Assembly: GCA_946902985.2 (NCBI GenBank)
Contig: OX336388.2
Span: 1,218,338,609 to 1,218,402,608 of the forward strand
DNA length: 64,000 nucleotides
Direction: 5' to 3'
Origin: Meconema thalassinum
Lineage: Eukaryota > Arthropoda > Insecta > Orthoptera > Tettigoniidae
Both the position numbers and the translations under genes were made by a program. This document shows positions 1 to 10,240 of this stretch, one piece after another. Numbering within the stretch: position 1 is the stretch's first letter; every line of letters starts with the position of its first letter. The notes under the pieces were generated by a model. It saw only the letters and a list, made by a program, of their open reading frames with translations, did not search any database and was not told the DNA's origin.

Positions 1-2006
1 TTAGAGAATTCCATACGAAAATCAGTACAACCAGTTTAAGTAAGACCCAGGAAAACCAAGCCATGGTTTAATGAGTGCTTTCAAATTAGGCAACACACAT
101 TCCTTGCTCTTCATGCAGTAAGAGCACAGGAAAAAGAAATATCTCTGAAAACATTATGCAGATCTACGGAGGCAGTATAACATCACCATCAAAAAAGCTA
201 AGGAAGATTATCAAGAAAAGGAGAAAATTCTCATAGAAGAAATAGAACAGGATCCTTTTAGAGCACTGAAACCCAAGCAACCAACATTCCCAAAGGATAT
301 TCCAATTGAAAGATGGGAATATCACCTTGGTCTAGTTTACAAGAAAAGGACATCAGACCAGGTACAGACCCACACACAGGTGCTTTTGATCCCATCACAG
401 TGAAGGAACTCTCACTTGCAATAAAAACCAGTTAAGATAGGAAGGCGTGTGGACCAGACTTGATAACGAATATCTAAAAGATGCAGCACCGATACTCATA
501 GAAACATGGACCGATCTTCTGAATGAATGTTTACGACAGGGAAGAATTTCAGACTCTTGGAGAAGATCAAGAATAAAAATGCTCTATAACAGGAAAGGTG
601 ACTCCAGTGATCCCAATGCATACTGTATAGAGGCATTGCTTTGGAAGATATGTTATACAAACTTAAGATGAAGATACTTGCAACTAGACTAACGCAACTG
701 GTAGACGAGAAAATCCCGGAGGAACGATTCGGCTTCCGCAAGCAGAGATCGACATTGCATGCTGTCAATTATTTACTACTCATAATCGAGGACACATTAA
801 GACTTCCTAAACAGAAAGTGTATGCAGTCTTTGTAGACTTCTCTAAAGCTTTCGATAGGATCAATAGAAGCATGTTGGTGAAGAAGCTCTCAGAAATTAT
901 TGGTCTGGAACACCACTACATGATAAGGTTGATTAAAGTTATTCTGCATAACAATCAGGTAGAAATTGAAAACAGCTTGACCAGATCCCAACCTATTGAA
1001 AAAAAAACAATTGGAGTTCTTCAGGGTAACCCTCTAAGCCCTCTTTTATTCAATGTTGCTACTGCAGATGGAGTAAATGTATTACAACCCTAGAAAGTAC
1101 AAATCATCGTATATGCTGATGATATCGTTTTGACTTTAACATCAAGAGAAGATCTCCAGGAAGGCTTGAATCAACTAGCAATATGGGCTCAAAATAAAGA
1201 TCTTGAAATAAATCTCAATAAAACAGTCACAATGATCTTCAGGAAGGGCGGAAAAACATCCAAAGATGACATTCTTTATCTCAGAGATGAACCCTTACTT
1301 CAAACCTATCATTACAAATACCTAGGATTGACTCTCCAAATACAAGGGAAAATATTTACACTTCATGTCAAAGTTAAAGTGATCTGTGCTGTCAGATCAA
1401 TGAATGACATTAGTCATCATCGTGACATGTTTCTGCTTTCAGTTATAAGACTTTTCAGAGCAAAAATTACACCTATTGCATCGTATGGATTGGATTTAAT
1501 ATGGCATAACTTAAGCAAAAGTAACCAGAAAGATTTAGAGAAAGTGACAGCCTTATTCTTAAAAAAACTGCTTTGCTTGTCAAAATAGCCCCTTTCGAGG
1601 CTGACATACGAACTAGCGGGGGAACCTTTCTTTATAGAAGAACTCCGAATGGATCACCGACTACCATCCACAAGACAATACAATACAACGGTGTCCTACA
1701 TGAACTGCACGCCAAGAAGAAGGAGATCTCAATTTATTTCTATTCCACAAAGGCCATGATGTCATCAGAATGGAAGGGCACTGCCTATGAACTAAGACAC
1801 GCGGTGACCCGCTTCGCAGTGCACGGGTTCCACCATAAGATTTGCGAAACTAAGGTGTTCCACGAGCCTATGCCTGAGTGAATTTGTAAATTGTGTAAAA
1901 AAGACATGTGTCCTAAGAGGTTGTCGTCAATAACAGAATATTGTAAATAATTTTAATGTAATGGACATTGTGTGCACTTATTCTTAACAATAATAATAAT
2001 AATCAA
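1..2006 (+). mobile_element. Decayed non-LTR retrotransposon (Jockey/CR1-like), 5' end outside window
   Basis: A LINE remnant read in three frames on the plus strand. Pre-RT and RT sequence can be followed from about 60 to 1880. A short AT-rich 3' region ends in an (AAT)n run at about 1988-2003, the kind of microsatellite tail that target-primed LINEs leave. The 5' end lies before the window. The clade is not certain: the RT pattern fits Jockey/CR1/L2-type elements. A 3' target duplication could not be paired because the 5' end is missing. Confidence 0.8.
447..1881 (+). pseudogene. LINE reverse transcriptase, frameshifted
   Basis: Encoded the ORF2 reverse transcriptase that copies LINE RNA at a nicked target. 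Visible pieces in order: fingers region (447-671), palm with VDFSKAFD near 830-860 (RT motif A), GVLQGNPLSPLLF near 1012-1050 (motif B), YADDIV near 1111-1128 (catalytic motif C), then thumb and C-terminal region to about 1881. The reading shifts frame near 640 and between the stop at about 1091 and the YADD box, and a stop lies at 1586-1588, so no product is expected. Cysteines just past 1865 suggest the eroded C-terminal Cys/His region common in such ORFs. No endonuclease is in view; it would lie upstream of the window. Confidence 0.82.
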
Positions 2007-2068
2007 TAACATTTCATTCTATTGCGAGTCAAAATAATCAAAACAAGTTCCATGCTATATTCATTATT

Positions 2069-2923
2069 CATCATCATCATCTTGTACAGTTTCCAGCCCC
2101 AGGCTGGGTCTGTTTGGAACATAAGCCTCGCCACTTAGTTCTTTCTTCCCACCACCTCTCCGCTGTCACTCTGGTCCAGTCCTCGCCTCTCTTCTTGACA
2201 CATTCCTCCACTCCTTTCAGCCATCTATCTCTTGGTCTTCCCCTTAGTCGTTTCTTCTGCATCTGCATCTCATGTATCCTCTTGGGAATCTTCTTCTCAT
2301 CCATTCTCTTTAAGTGTCCATACCACCTCAGTCTTGATGTCTCAATCCTACCTTGCAAGGGCTCCTCTTTCACCATTTCCCTGACCTTTTCATTCCTCAC
2401 CCTGTCTCTTCTTGTTACTCCGATCCTACTTCGCAGGAACTTCATTTCCCCTGCCTGTATTCTGCTTATGTCTCTTTTCTTCATTGTCCACGTTTCCGAA
2501 GCATAGGTCAGTATCGGGATATAGTAGCTTCTGTATAACACTTCCTTGCTTTTTTGTGGGACATCTTTATTCCACACTAAGCTCCTAATGCTTCTCAGAA
2601 ATGCTTCTGCCTGTCTGCCACGTTCCGTAATCTCTTTGTCATTTCTCCCATTTTCCTCCACTATACTTCCCAAGTACTTGAGACTTTCCACCTTCTTCAG
2701 CTGTCCACCTCCAAGTGTTATCCCACTCATTGGTCTGTCCTTTTTCCTGGTCGTTAACAGGATCTCACATTTACTGATGTTGAACTTCCATCCGTACTCT
2801 CCCACTGTTTCTTCCCAAGCCTTCAGTTGCTCCTGAATTTCCTCCTCCTTGTTTCCCCAGACCATGAGATCATCTGCAAACACCATTGCTTTCATCTTAT
2901 CTTCTCCTATCTTTCCTGCTATA
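2069..2923 (-). mobile_element. 5'-truncated LINE (RTE/CR1-like) with 12-bp target duplication
   Basis: A minus-strand LINE fragment. Its 3' end is a (GAT)n tail, seen on the plus strand as repeated tca from 2069. It is flanked by the same 12 bases, ATATTCATTATT, at 2057-2068 and 2924-2935. That fixes both ends and shows a single 855-bp insertion truncated at its 5' end. Only the last part of the RT and the C-terminal domain were inserted. Confidence 0.85.
2077..2923 (-). pseudogene. LINE RT palm/thumb and C-terminal domain (5' truncated)
   Basis: The open frame runs 2077-3003, but its first ~26 residues come from flanking DNA; LINE sequence begins after the target duplication at 2924. The protein has FADDL (RT motif C) near its start, then KYLGS, YASETWT and a basic C-terminal stretch with RLRWYGHLKRM and RGRPRDRW, features typical of RTE/CR1-like ORF2 C-termini. 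The frame is unbroken, so the insertion is not very old. Without the endonuclease and most of the RT it cannot act. Confidence 0.82.
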
Positions 2924-3027
2924 ATATTCATTATTAATTGTCTAGAATACCAGAACCGGAACCAAACCAGAAAGTGATAGATTATTGAACTTATATCATT
3001 CACATACCTTTCTGAGAGTCATTACGA

Positions 3028-3084
3028 ATTGAAAATACTGTCAAATATCACTTCTGCACATTGAAAATACTGTCAAATATCACT
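3028..3084. repeat. Short tandem duplication, 32-bp period
   Basis: A 25-base stretch beginning ATTGAAAATACTGTC occurs at 3028-3052 and again at 3060-3084. It is identical by eye and looks like a simple local duplication. Confidence 0.8.
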
Positions 3085-3170
3085 AATAATGCTTTGAAGG
3101 TTATATGTAGCTTGTTCAATGATGGCAGAACGACGGCAGATGTTTGTGGCCGACGCATTGACGTCATATT

Positions 3171-3312
3171 GCATTGCCAACATGTCTAATACAAAATACA
3201 CCACACGACACATGTAACTTTGTAATTATGTGAAAAAAGAAATAATTGGCCTGGATAAAGATTATTGTTGCGTGACTACCCCCACTGTGAATGACAAAAA
3301 CCAGGGGTGTTT
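3171..3312 (+). repeat. Dispersed repeat, inverted partner at 32962-33062
   Basis: Shares blocks with the reverse complement of 32962-33062: GCCAACATG, then GGCCTGGATAAAGATTATTG, then GCGTGACT followed by CCCCCACTGTG, ending CAGGGGTGTT. No coding potential or terminal repeats are obvious, so the element class is unknown. Confidence 0.7.
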
Positions 3313-3753
3313 ATATTAGCTGGAGGTCGAAGGGGTAATATGTGGCCCTCTGGGTTCACTTCCTGCTGGTGGAAGTGTACTAATAAAACACAGGAAATGC
3401 CATTTATTCCTACAAAGTCCGATACATGCATGTCCACACCATGGCCTCTGGACAACAGGTACACTTTGTGTGCGCGGCTTAGTCGTATAAGGGCGAAAAA
3501 GCGAGTTCCCGATGCTTAAAAATGGGGACCCACCAGCTAAGGGAGACAACCCTGAAAGAAAGCATCTGCCCTCCAGGATTGCTGGGGGGTTGGCGTTGGG
3601 CCGACAACCCAATCCGTAAAAATCTCTCATTACGAAATTTGAAGAAGAAATAGCCGGACTGACCTCTTTACGACGACCCCGCAAACATTTAAAGGACTTG
3701 GGAATTGGCTCATGGAATGTCTCTTTACCAAGCTAGAAATCTAAAACAGTTGT

Positions 3754-3793
3754 AGGCCCCTTAAAACAATAATCATCATCATCATCATCATCA
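3754..3793 (+). mobile_element. 40-bp LINE 3'-tail insertion with 14-bp target duplication
   Basis: The endonuclease frame is interrupted by about 40 bases that read AGGCCCCTTAAAACAATAAT followed by repeated TCA. The flanking 14 bases match with one mismatch (3740-3753 and 3794-3807). The insert matches the 3' end of the element at 58594-59336 (minus strand) and resembles the tail of the I-clade LINE at 33633. It is an extreme 5' truncation made by target-primed reverse transcription. Confidence 0.8.
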
Positions 3794-4265
3794 TCTAAAA
3801 AAGTTGTGCGAACAGCTCTACGAGTATCGATTAGATATTACTGCTATTCAGGAAGTGAGATGGATTGGTGAAGGGGTGATAGAGAAAAAGAACCATATGG
3901 TATTCTACAGCTGCCAGAAGAAGGAACGTATGTTTGGTACTGGTTTTATTGTTAATAAGCAGGTGAAACATCTTATCATGGATTTTCAGGCAAAATCGCA
4001 TAGACTGTGCAGACTCAGAATTAGAGGGACGTTTTTCAATTATAGCCTCATCTGTGTTCACGCCCCAATGGGAGAGAAGAGTGATGAAGATAAAGATTCA
4101 TTTTATGATGAATTAGGTGAAATCTATAATGAATGACCAAGAGCAGATTGTAAAATAATTTTGGGGGACATAAATGAGAAGATAGGAAAGGAAGACGAAT
4201 ATAGACCTTGGATTGGAAAACACAGTCTGTATGATAGCCTACTTCTAATGATAATGGAATTATAC

Positions 4266-4472
4266 GTCTGACGTTCATTCTTGGCCGGTGGCCGTGAAAT
4301 CCGCGCATCCACTGTGCTAACCGTTCAACGTCCTTCCTTCTTTCCTTCGTTCCTTCTGATTGTGCATGCGTGCATGCTGTTGCTACTGCGCATGCTCACA
4401 ATAAGAAGGCTTCCTAGCTGGTCGGAGACCTCTACGCAACAAGCAAGCACCGGCCAAAAATAAACGTCAGAC
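4266..4472. mobile_element. 207-bp MITE inside the RTE endonuclease
   Basis: The ends form a 25-bp terminal inverted repeat with about two mismatches (4266-4290 and 4448-4472), starting GTCTGACGTT and containing GGCCGGTG. The interior has no ORF. Endonuclease sequence resumes on the far side. A clean target duplication is not visible, so the superfamily is open. Confidence 0.75.
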
Positions 4473-5479
4473 CTGTAGACTTGTACATTTTGCCTCTTCA
4501 AGAAATATGGTAGTGGGAAGTACAACTTTTAAACACAAGGAGATACATAAGCTGACATGGAAATCCCCAGATGGAAGTATTTTTAACCAAATTGACCACC
4601 TCCTAATAGATGCAAGACACTTGTCAAACGTGTGAATATTAGAAGTTATAGGGGGGCCAATATTTTGACTGACCACTACCTTGTGGTAGCAACCATTAGA
4701 AGTCTAATATCTAATGCGAGAAAGGGGCATCGATCCAATGCAGGAGAGTTTAACTGTGGGCGTCTGAAGGAGCCCGAAACCACCTTGAGATATGTCAAAC
4801 TGCTTAATAAGACTCTGACAGATTTGTCTAATAGTGAGAGTATTGATGAAATCTGGAAGAATCTTAAAGACACACTATTAAAATCTGCAAATGAAGTTTT
4901 AGGAGAAGGGAAGAGAAAGATAGGTATAACTATTGTTTTGAAAAATGAAGCATACAAGAGAATGCAACAGAGGAATCACACCCGAAAAGCGGCAGAAGAG
5001 TACAGAACCTCCAGAAGACAAGAAAAGAGATTACACCTGTGTCCATGTTTCCTGCACTGTTAACGTTACATTCAGTTCGTCCTTGATTGCTTTTTGTCGA
5101 GGGTTCGGAAGCAGGCACCACAGAACAGTAAAGTTCACAATACTTGCTAGAGGCATTTTCGCTTTGGAAAAGAAGGGGTAGCGGTTCACTTTAGACCATC
5201 CTTTGTATAAATATTTTTAAAAACTGAAATTACCTGATTTAATAGTCGGGAGGATATCAGGAGAGGATTGAGTACGGTATTAGATGTTCACTGCTCCGCT
5301 GTCATAGACCCACCATCCCGCCCAAATAGCAACACGACTTATGTAGTTAAAATCGAAGTTCTCACCCCCATCTTTCTCACTGAGTCAGTATTGCCAACCC
5401 CACGCGTTTGGTACTATTTCGCACGTCATGTATGAAATCACTAAGTGAACTCAATTACAGTGTTTATTTATGTATTTAT

Positions 5480-5712
5480 AATGTTTTACATACAAAAACA
5501 GACCTAACCTGGGGCTTATGCCCCAGACACCCTTGCTTGTGGTACTAGCATTAATTTTCGACCAGGCAGTACCTAACCTAGTAGTGGACATAAATTGTAT
5601 GTTATTAATGTTTTACATACAAAAACAGACCTAACCTGGGGCTTACGTCCCAGACCCCCTTGCTTGTAGTACTAGCAGTAATTTTCCACAAGACAGTGCC
5701 TAACTTAGTAGC
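5480..5712. repeat. Tandem duplication, 127-bp unit
   Basis: Two head-to-tail copies, 5480-5606 and 5607-5712, each starting AATGTTTTACATACAAAAAC and containing a GGGGCTT..CCCAGAC block. They are roughly 85-90% alike by eye. Confidence 0.85.
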
Positions 5713-5753
5713 GAAGGCGTGTGGTGAATTTCTTTATTCAAGTTAGTAACGTA

Positions 5754-5802
5754 GTCACATGATCGACTTTCGGGTGTCACATGACTGTCAAAGATGGCGT
5801 CC
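5754..5802 (+). promoter_or_regulatory. Paired E-box-like sites before an ATG with a GTAAGT (weak)
   Basis: GTCACATGA at 5754-5762 and GTCACATGAC at 5775-5784 are CACATG E-box type palindromes. They precede AAAGATGGCGTCC, which is followed at once by GTAAGT, a consensus splice donor. Together this resembles a small promoter plus first exon. The frame, if unspliced, is only 29 codons, and the stretch lies within the inverted-repeat element 5184-5968, so it may belong to that element or be chance. Confidence 0.25.
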
Positions 5803-6094
5803 GTAAGTGAAGAAAAGTTGCATTCTTTCCGTGAAATAATTATTGCGGCGCAGCAGTGGCTATTGAGTATGAAGAGATTGTGAAACAACTCCCCCCGAAA
5901 TAAATGATATATTTTCAATAAGCTAAGGTGTTAAAAGTGATGAAAAGGGAGGATGGTCTAAAGTGAACAATAAATAAAGAGGGTTCCTTTTGAGGTGGTT
6001 GCCTTATAATTACACTTTTGGTTAACAGGTGCAGGACGGGTCTTATTGCAGTTCACAATTATGTTACCGGTCGATTTTAAGTACTTCACTTGCA

Positions 6095-6463
6095 ATTCGC
6101 GGTGACATTTCGCGCACAGTAGTGTTTTCGCTATTAAATTGTTCTTGTAATAGTTGACTGAAATTCGAGATTGTCAAGTGGCAACTTACACAATCCATGT
6201 TGAAGTTGAAACTTGGCGCACTTTCGCATTAACTTGACGGCGCTCTTTGTTTTACGATAACGGATGCGATATAGCACCGAATGCGTTTGGTTGGCAATAC
6301 TGTACATGTTGCTAGAAATGGCGGAGTCAGCTGGAATTTCATCTATATAAGTATTGATCCTATTTGGGATGGTTGGGCGGGTAACAGACAGCGTAGGAGT
6401 AAACATCTATTACTATATCACCAGAATGTTTTCCCTGCCATTACTACAGGTATTTTGGCTAAT
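6095..6463 (+). repeat. Dispersed repeat with conserved TATA box, copy 1
   Basis: Aligns by eye with 40805-41222 over about 370-420 bases. Shared blocks: CAACTT.CACAATCCATG at about 6181-6199, TATATAAGT at 6344-6352, ATTTGGGAT near 6361, and GGTATTTTGGCTAAT ending at 6463. No ORF is shared. The conserved TATA motif suggests a promoter-bearing unit such as a solo LTR, but no target duplication was identified. Confidence 0.65.
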
Positions 6464-7380
6464 TTCAGTAGTTGAAGATTTTTTTAAACTTCGGTTCTGG
6501 TGTTCTGTGCTCTTGTTTTTGAAATTAACCAATTCACAAGAACGAAAATATCCACACCTGTTCGTCTGTGATTTCATCCATCGTTGTCACATACGTAGAC
6601 TGGTAAACCGGAATGTACCATCGAAACCACTATACGGCTCTTATTCTAAACAAACTGGGCATAAACTTATCAATACTTCAAGCCTGTTATAATTTATATG
6701 ATTCTTTTCTTTATCTTCCCGCCAATCCCGATATCCAGCCTTGTCAACAAAGTAAAATTTGAATTTTTCTTCTGATGTCAATATTGTCTGGGATATGCGC
6801 AAGAACTACACGTAGCCACATGGAGCATTAATTGGCAACTCAAACTAACACTTGGGGCGCTGCGGTCGGTCTGGATACGTAGGGTAAAAATACTTAATAA
6901 CACGCGTTTGATATGGAACACTTCTTATTTTTCGGTTATAATCAGTAAATGTGGTCCCTAAAATAATGACAGTGTTATTTTCAATTGTATATATGTATAA
7001 ATGTGCGATAGACGTGATCTAATTTGTGTGATCCACTGGATTTTACGTGTCAATTGCATATTATCAAGCATCGGTTGTCTGCTGGTATTTGTTTTTGTGC
7101 AGTTCGAGTCATGGCGCTGTTACGTTTAAAAGCTATATTTGAGTTTGCTCACTGTACCATAGACTCTAGAAATTATTTGCTGCTTGTTAGGGCGAAGGGA
7201 TGAGTTTAACTTGTATTAAAACTCGAGGTAGACAGGAATTGCTTCATTTGGATGGTAGGTATTAACCTTGCGATGTCAAATTAGGCCTATGTGCCTCGTA
7301 GTGGAATGGCTCGGATATCGCAGAGCGAGGTGATGGCGGTTGGTAGGGTTATTGGAAATGAACTAGGGAGTAGGGAAGGA
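6464..7380. other. Unassigned non-coding stretch
   Basis: AT-rich sequence with only short open frames and no protein similarity that I recognise. I see no inverted or tandem repeat of note here. Confidence 0.6.
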
Positions 7381-7419
7381 TACCTGACTGATGAAGTTGG
7401 CTGTCCTCGGCTGGTGTAG

Positions 7420-7497
7420 GCTTGGCTGTCTTGGTACGGCTTGGCTCGGCGAGACTGTGCTTGGCTGTCAAGGTGCGGCTTGGCTCGGCGCAGGGGG
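7420..7497. repeat. Tandem repeat, 39-bp unit (TTGGCTCGGC type)
   Basis: Two units (7420-7458, 7459-7497) each begin GCTTGGCTGTC and contain CGGCTTGGCTCGGCG. A related CTTGGCTCGGCGTAAG occurs alone near 8441. Confidence 0.8.
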
Positions 7498-7737
7498 ATG
7501 ACAGATCATAGGGAGCGCGTGGGGTTCGATAAAGCTCCGCTATAGATATTCTGCCAACCAATGAAGAATTAATTTCAGTACTATGTTTCCGTAGTTGGCA
7601 CTCACCCAACGCTCACAGCAAACAGACTGACGGAAGCGGGAATGGTCTGTTTTGATTGATTTTCCTCGTGGTGGTGTTGGTTGTTGTTATTTGTTGGGTA
7701 TTTTGATTGCTTATTTGAATTGAATTGAGAGTCAATC

Positions 7738-7877
7738 ATGCCACTGCAAGGGAGGAAAAATTGCCAAGCACCGGGATGTAAGAATTATAATGATAGTAAG
7801 AACAATACGGCAATTTTCATCTTCCTGGAGTTGACCCTGTGTAAAACTAGTGGACAATATGGACTATTCTCGAATAA
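7738..7877 (+). pseudogene. THAP zinc-finger start, frameshifted
   Basis: Starts at an ATG at 7738 and reads a Cys..Cys pair in the context NCQAPGCKNYN, the first half of a C2CH THAP DNA-binding finger. About 25 codons in, the reading must shift frame to continue as FHLPGVDP and then the WTIWTILE-like segment. Two in-frame stops occur before the final stop near 7877. THAP fingers occur in P-element and Kolobok transposases and in host transcription factors; nothing here says which. The remaining Cys and His of the finger are not seen downstream. Confidence 0.5.
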
Positions 7878-8539
7878 AAATATATAGAGAGAATAAATGT
7901 GTCCATTTCATCTCTTGTTTGTTTTCCTACCCATTCTCCTTTGCATTGCAATAAAATTTGTGGTTTACTGCTATGGGGAGGGGTGGGTGGCAGCCGGCAT
8001 GCTAGACAAAAGTGAGGTTATGTCAATATAGAGTGTGCATTTGGACAGTTTTCTTTATATTCACCGAATATGCCAACAATTCTGTAGAGTAGGAGAGCAA
8101 TGTTTAATTAAGGTGAATTAAGCTCTAGAACGGCATAATTCTATCCTTCGTGACAAATCTATTGCCAACATTGATATATATCAAAGAGTACTATTTTCCT
8201 ATCGGGGCATACATTTCTACGCCTAGCGAAAGGCGCAGTTATGTTTGTGTTATTTTCATCAATAATCAATAACTCATCGCAGAACATATTGTTCAATTAC
8301 GTGTAATAAATGCTACATTCATATGGCTTTTTACTTTTTATGTTGCCAGACTTGGTATAGCGGTACATAGCCTTAGGCGGTGCTCTCACCCGGAAATTCT
8401 ATAACCAAAAGTGACGAATCTCTTATAGTTTATATGATCCTTGGCTCGGCGTAAGTGAACAACCCGTCCTGTCGTCAGTGAGTGTAGTGGTGAGTGGTCC
8501 AACCCGTTCTTGTTGCCCGTATTTATTTGGTATCGTCAC
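7878..8539. other. Unassigned stretch between two THAP pieces
   Basis: AT-rich sequence with no recognisable gene. It would contain the downstream introns or exons of the minus-strand THAP exon if that gene is real, but I could not identify a second exon. Confidence 0.5.
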
Positions 8540-8653
8540 CTTTTGGCTATTGCTATTTGCATCTTTTGGAAAGTGATGAAAACGTATATCCGCAGCCCTC
8601 TTATACATCGACTTACAGCCGTAAACTGAGCAATATACTTTGCTTTTACTCAT
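8540..8653 (-). CDS. Candidate THAP-domain first exon
   Basis: An ATG at 8653 (minus) opens 38 codons that read as the start of a THAP finger: CSVYGC (the Cys pair), then RFHHFPKD, a strongly conserved THAP segment. The THAP similarity stops after residue 38 exactly where AAAAG meets GTGACG, a plausible splice donor, so a first exon of 114 nt ending in phase 0 is likely. The frame continues to 8423 but without THAP features. The second exon with the final Cys and His was not found. It could be a host THAP gene or the N-terminus of a P/Kolobok-type transposase. It is intact as far as visible. Confidence 0.5.
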
Positions 8654-10038
8654 TTTGCACTCTTATCAACGAGTAAAACTTATAAGTTATGTATAAACAC
8701 GAAGAATTTACCACGATCTGCTTACCAATACAATAAACCATATACAAACAGTCACCAAGTGACAAATGTACCCTACTTGGTAAGTTTCTCATTTTTACCG
8801 CTATATGTCATATCAGATAGCTGGAGTTGCCAATAACGAGAGACGACACTCAATGCTAATTTTCTGGACGCTTATATTGGCTAGAATTTCAGGTCCACGT
8901 GGCAATGTTTGGGCTACAATGGCTACCAATCTCGCATATAAAGTAACTACGATTGACTGTGATCATTACGAACGCACATTACTACGTTCGGAACTGATTT
9001 TCAGTGTCTGACATTGAATCAAAAGCAGTCGTTATTGCACCTCAGGAGGCCATATCGTTCCAAAAAATGAAATACTAATAATGAGTTTTGGTGTGACATG
9101 TTGGTATGATTTCCAAATCTACGAAAACGTTTTTCCATTTATTTGCCTATTTGAAAGGCTACCGGTGCTTTTAATACAGTATAAATGTTCTTAATAATGA
9201 CTAAAAGCTGTTAAAAATGATAGAATCAAGTGTAATTAGAGTTTGCTTCATTGTGCCATCATAACCTCAAAACATTCGTAACCCCTCCTCGCCCCCAACA
9301 ATGCTGCAAAAGGGCGTTTACGGCCAGTTACTATATTCACCACTAATGTAGCTACAATGAAATGCTATGTTCATATATTTCATTCACAAATAAATTCTAC
9401 CCCCACCCTCCTCTACCGCATGAGATCAATATAACCTCAATATTCTATACAGTAATGTGGATTCAGGATGAGGAGTAGGTTTCGAGAAATGATAATTACT
9501 TTGTGAAAGACAGATTTCATTTATTTGAATGCCGCTTTCTGCATGTTTACATTTTGTCTTTTACATTTGATTGTGCAGCTGAAAACAACCTTCAGAGATG
9601 TGAATACCAATGGTTAAGCTTGTTGAGAACACAGAAACACATGAGATCTTGAACGTGGTCAGTAGGCTACTTGGATGGTTGATGGCACACTATTTTAAGC
9701 CACCCGACCGCAAACTCCAGCCTCGGAAACCCTCTTTGGAAAACTGGACCAGCCCCGGGTGGAAGATAAACTGCAAATGTCCGAAGCACAAGTCGAAGCA
9801 AAAATTTAATTTCAATGTAGGCCTACACAATAAATGCAATGCATGTAGTAGTATTATTGCAAATCAACACCACATATATGCAAATGGTCGGTAATCCTCC
9901 TTTCAATATAGCAGAGGCAGAGTGGGGGAATGTTTGTTTGCAGTAGGACTGTGAACAGGAGCAGCACACGTGAGTTGCTCTTCTGCCCAGTCCTAGTGTA
10001 GGCTGGGCGCCTAATACTTGTTTCATTTATTACCCCTT
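8654..10038. other. Unassigned stretch
   Basis: No protein similarity recognised. One 94-codon open frame at 9610-9894 (plus) has clustered cysteines near its end (CKCPKH, CNAC) but no known domain that I can name; I treat it as unsupported. Confidence 0.5.
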
Positions 10039-10040
10039 TA

Positions 10041-10240
10041 GTGGGGAGGTTAAGACGAAAATCAATGGGGTACCGTTCATTTTTTGATAGAAGCATGAGA
10101 CTTGGCCTACTTATAGTTTGGACCCTAAACTTTCGATCTGAGGTGGTAGCCACTTCCGGAAGTCACTACCTGTTTTGTAAGGTTGCCTAGCCACCCGGAG
10201 TGAACTACGAAATCTACGCTTAAGTCGATTACAAATGCCG
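10041..10240 (+). repeat. Left terminal inverted repeat
   Basis: Pairs with 18648-18848. Shared blocks include AGAAGCATGAGACTT, TTTGGACCCTAAACTTT, GCCACTTCCGGAAGTC and CGGAGTGAACTACGAA. Small indels separate the arms. The palindrome CTTCCGGAAG within the arm could be a protein-binding site. Confidence 0.88.

Larger units (their letters stand above)
3690..5033 (+). pseudogene. RTE-type AP-like endonuclease, interrupted
   Basis: Encoded the apurinic-type endonuclease that nicks target DNA for RTE LINEs; host proteins annotated as craniofacial development protein 2-like derive from this domain. Visible order: LGIGSWNV near 3697-3720, a break by the 40-bp insertion, then ITAIQEVRW (catalytic Glu) near 3840-3865, ICVHAPMG near 4050-4073, LGDIN near 4160, the MITE break, then NQIDHLLID near 4588-4615 and LTDHYLV near 4665-4686 (catalytic His region). 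Pre-RT sequence continues to about 5033. A stop at about 4134-4136 and the two insertions make it non-functional. Confidence 0.82.
3319..5035 (+). mobile_element. RTE-like LINE, 5' half only
   Basis: A 5' leader (about 3319-3690) followed by an endonuclease and the start of the pre-RT region. It stops abruptly near 5035, well before any RT motif. Two later insertions sit inside it: a 40-bp LINE tail (3754-3793) and a MITE (4266-4472). The left boundary is approximate. Confidence 0.7.
5184..5968. mobile_element. MITE-like element with 18-bp perfect inverted repeats
   Basis: GTTCACTTTAGACCATCC at 5184-5201 is exactly reversed at 5951-5968. The interior holds a 127-bp tandem repeat and a short promoter-like stretch (5754-5802). 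No transposase is visible. The target duplication is unclear, so the true ends may lie a few bases outward. Confidence 0.6.

Noticed and set aside
7349..7609. 86-codon open frame (minus) rich in AEPSRT repeats
   Set aside because: It is the translation of the 39-bp tandem repeat; no start context or domain supports a gene.
9610..9894. 94-codon frame with clustered cysteines
   Set aside because: The spacing fits no zinc-finger family I know and there are no splice or promoter signals; left as unassigned.
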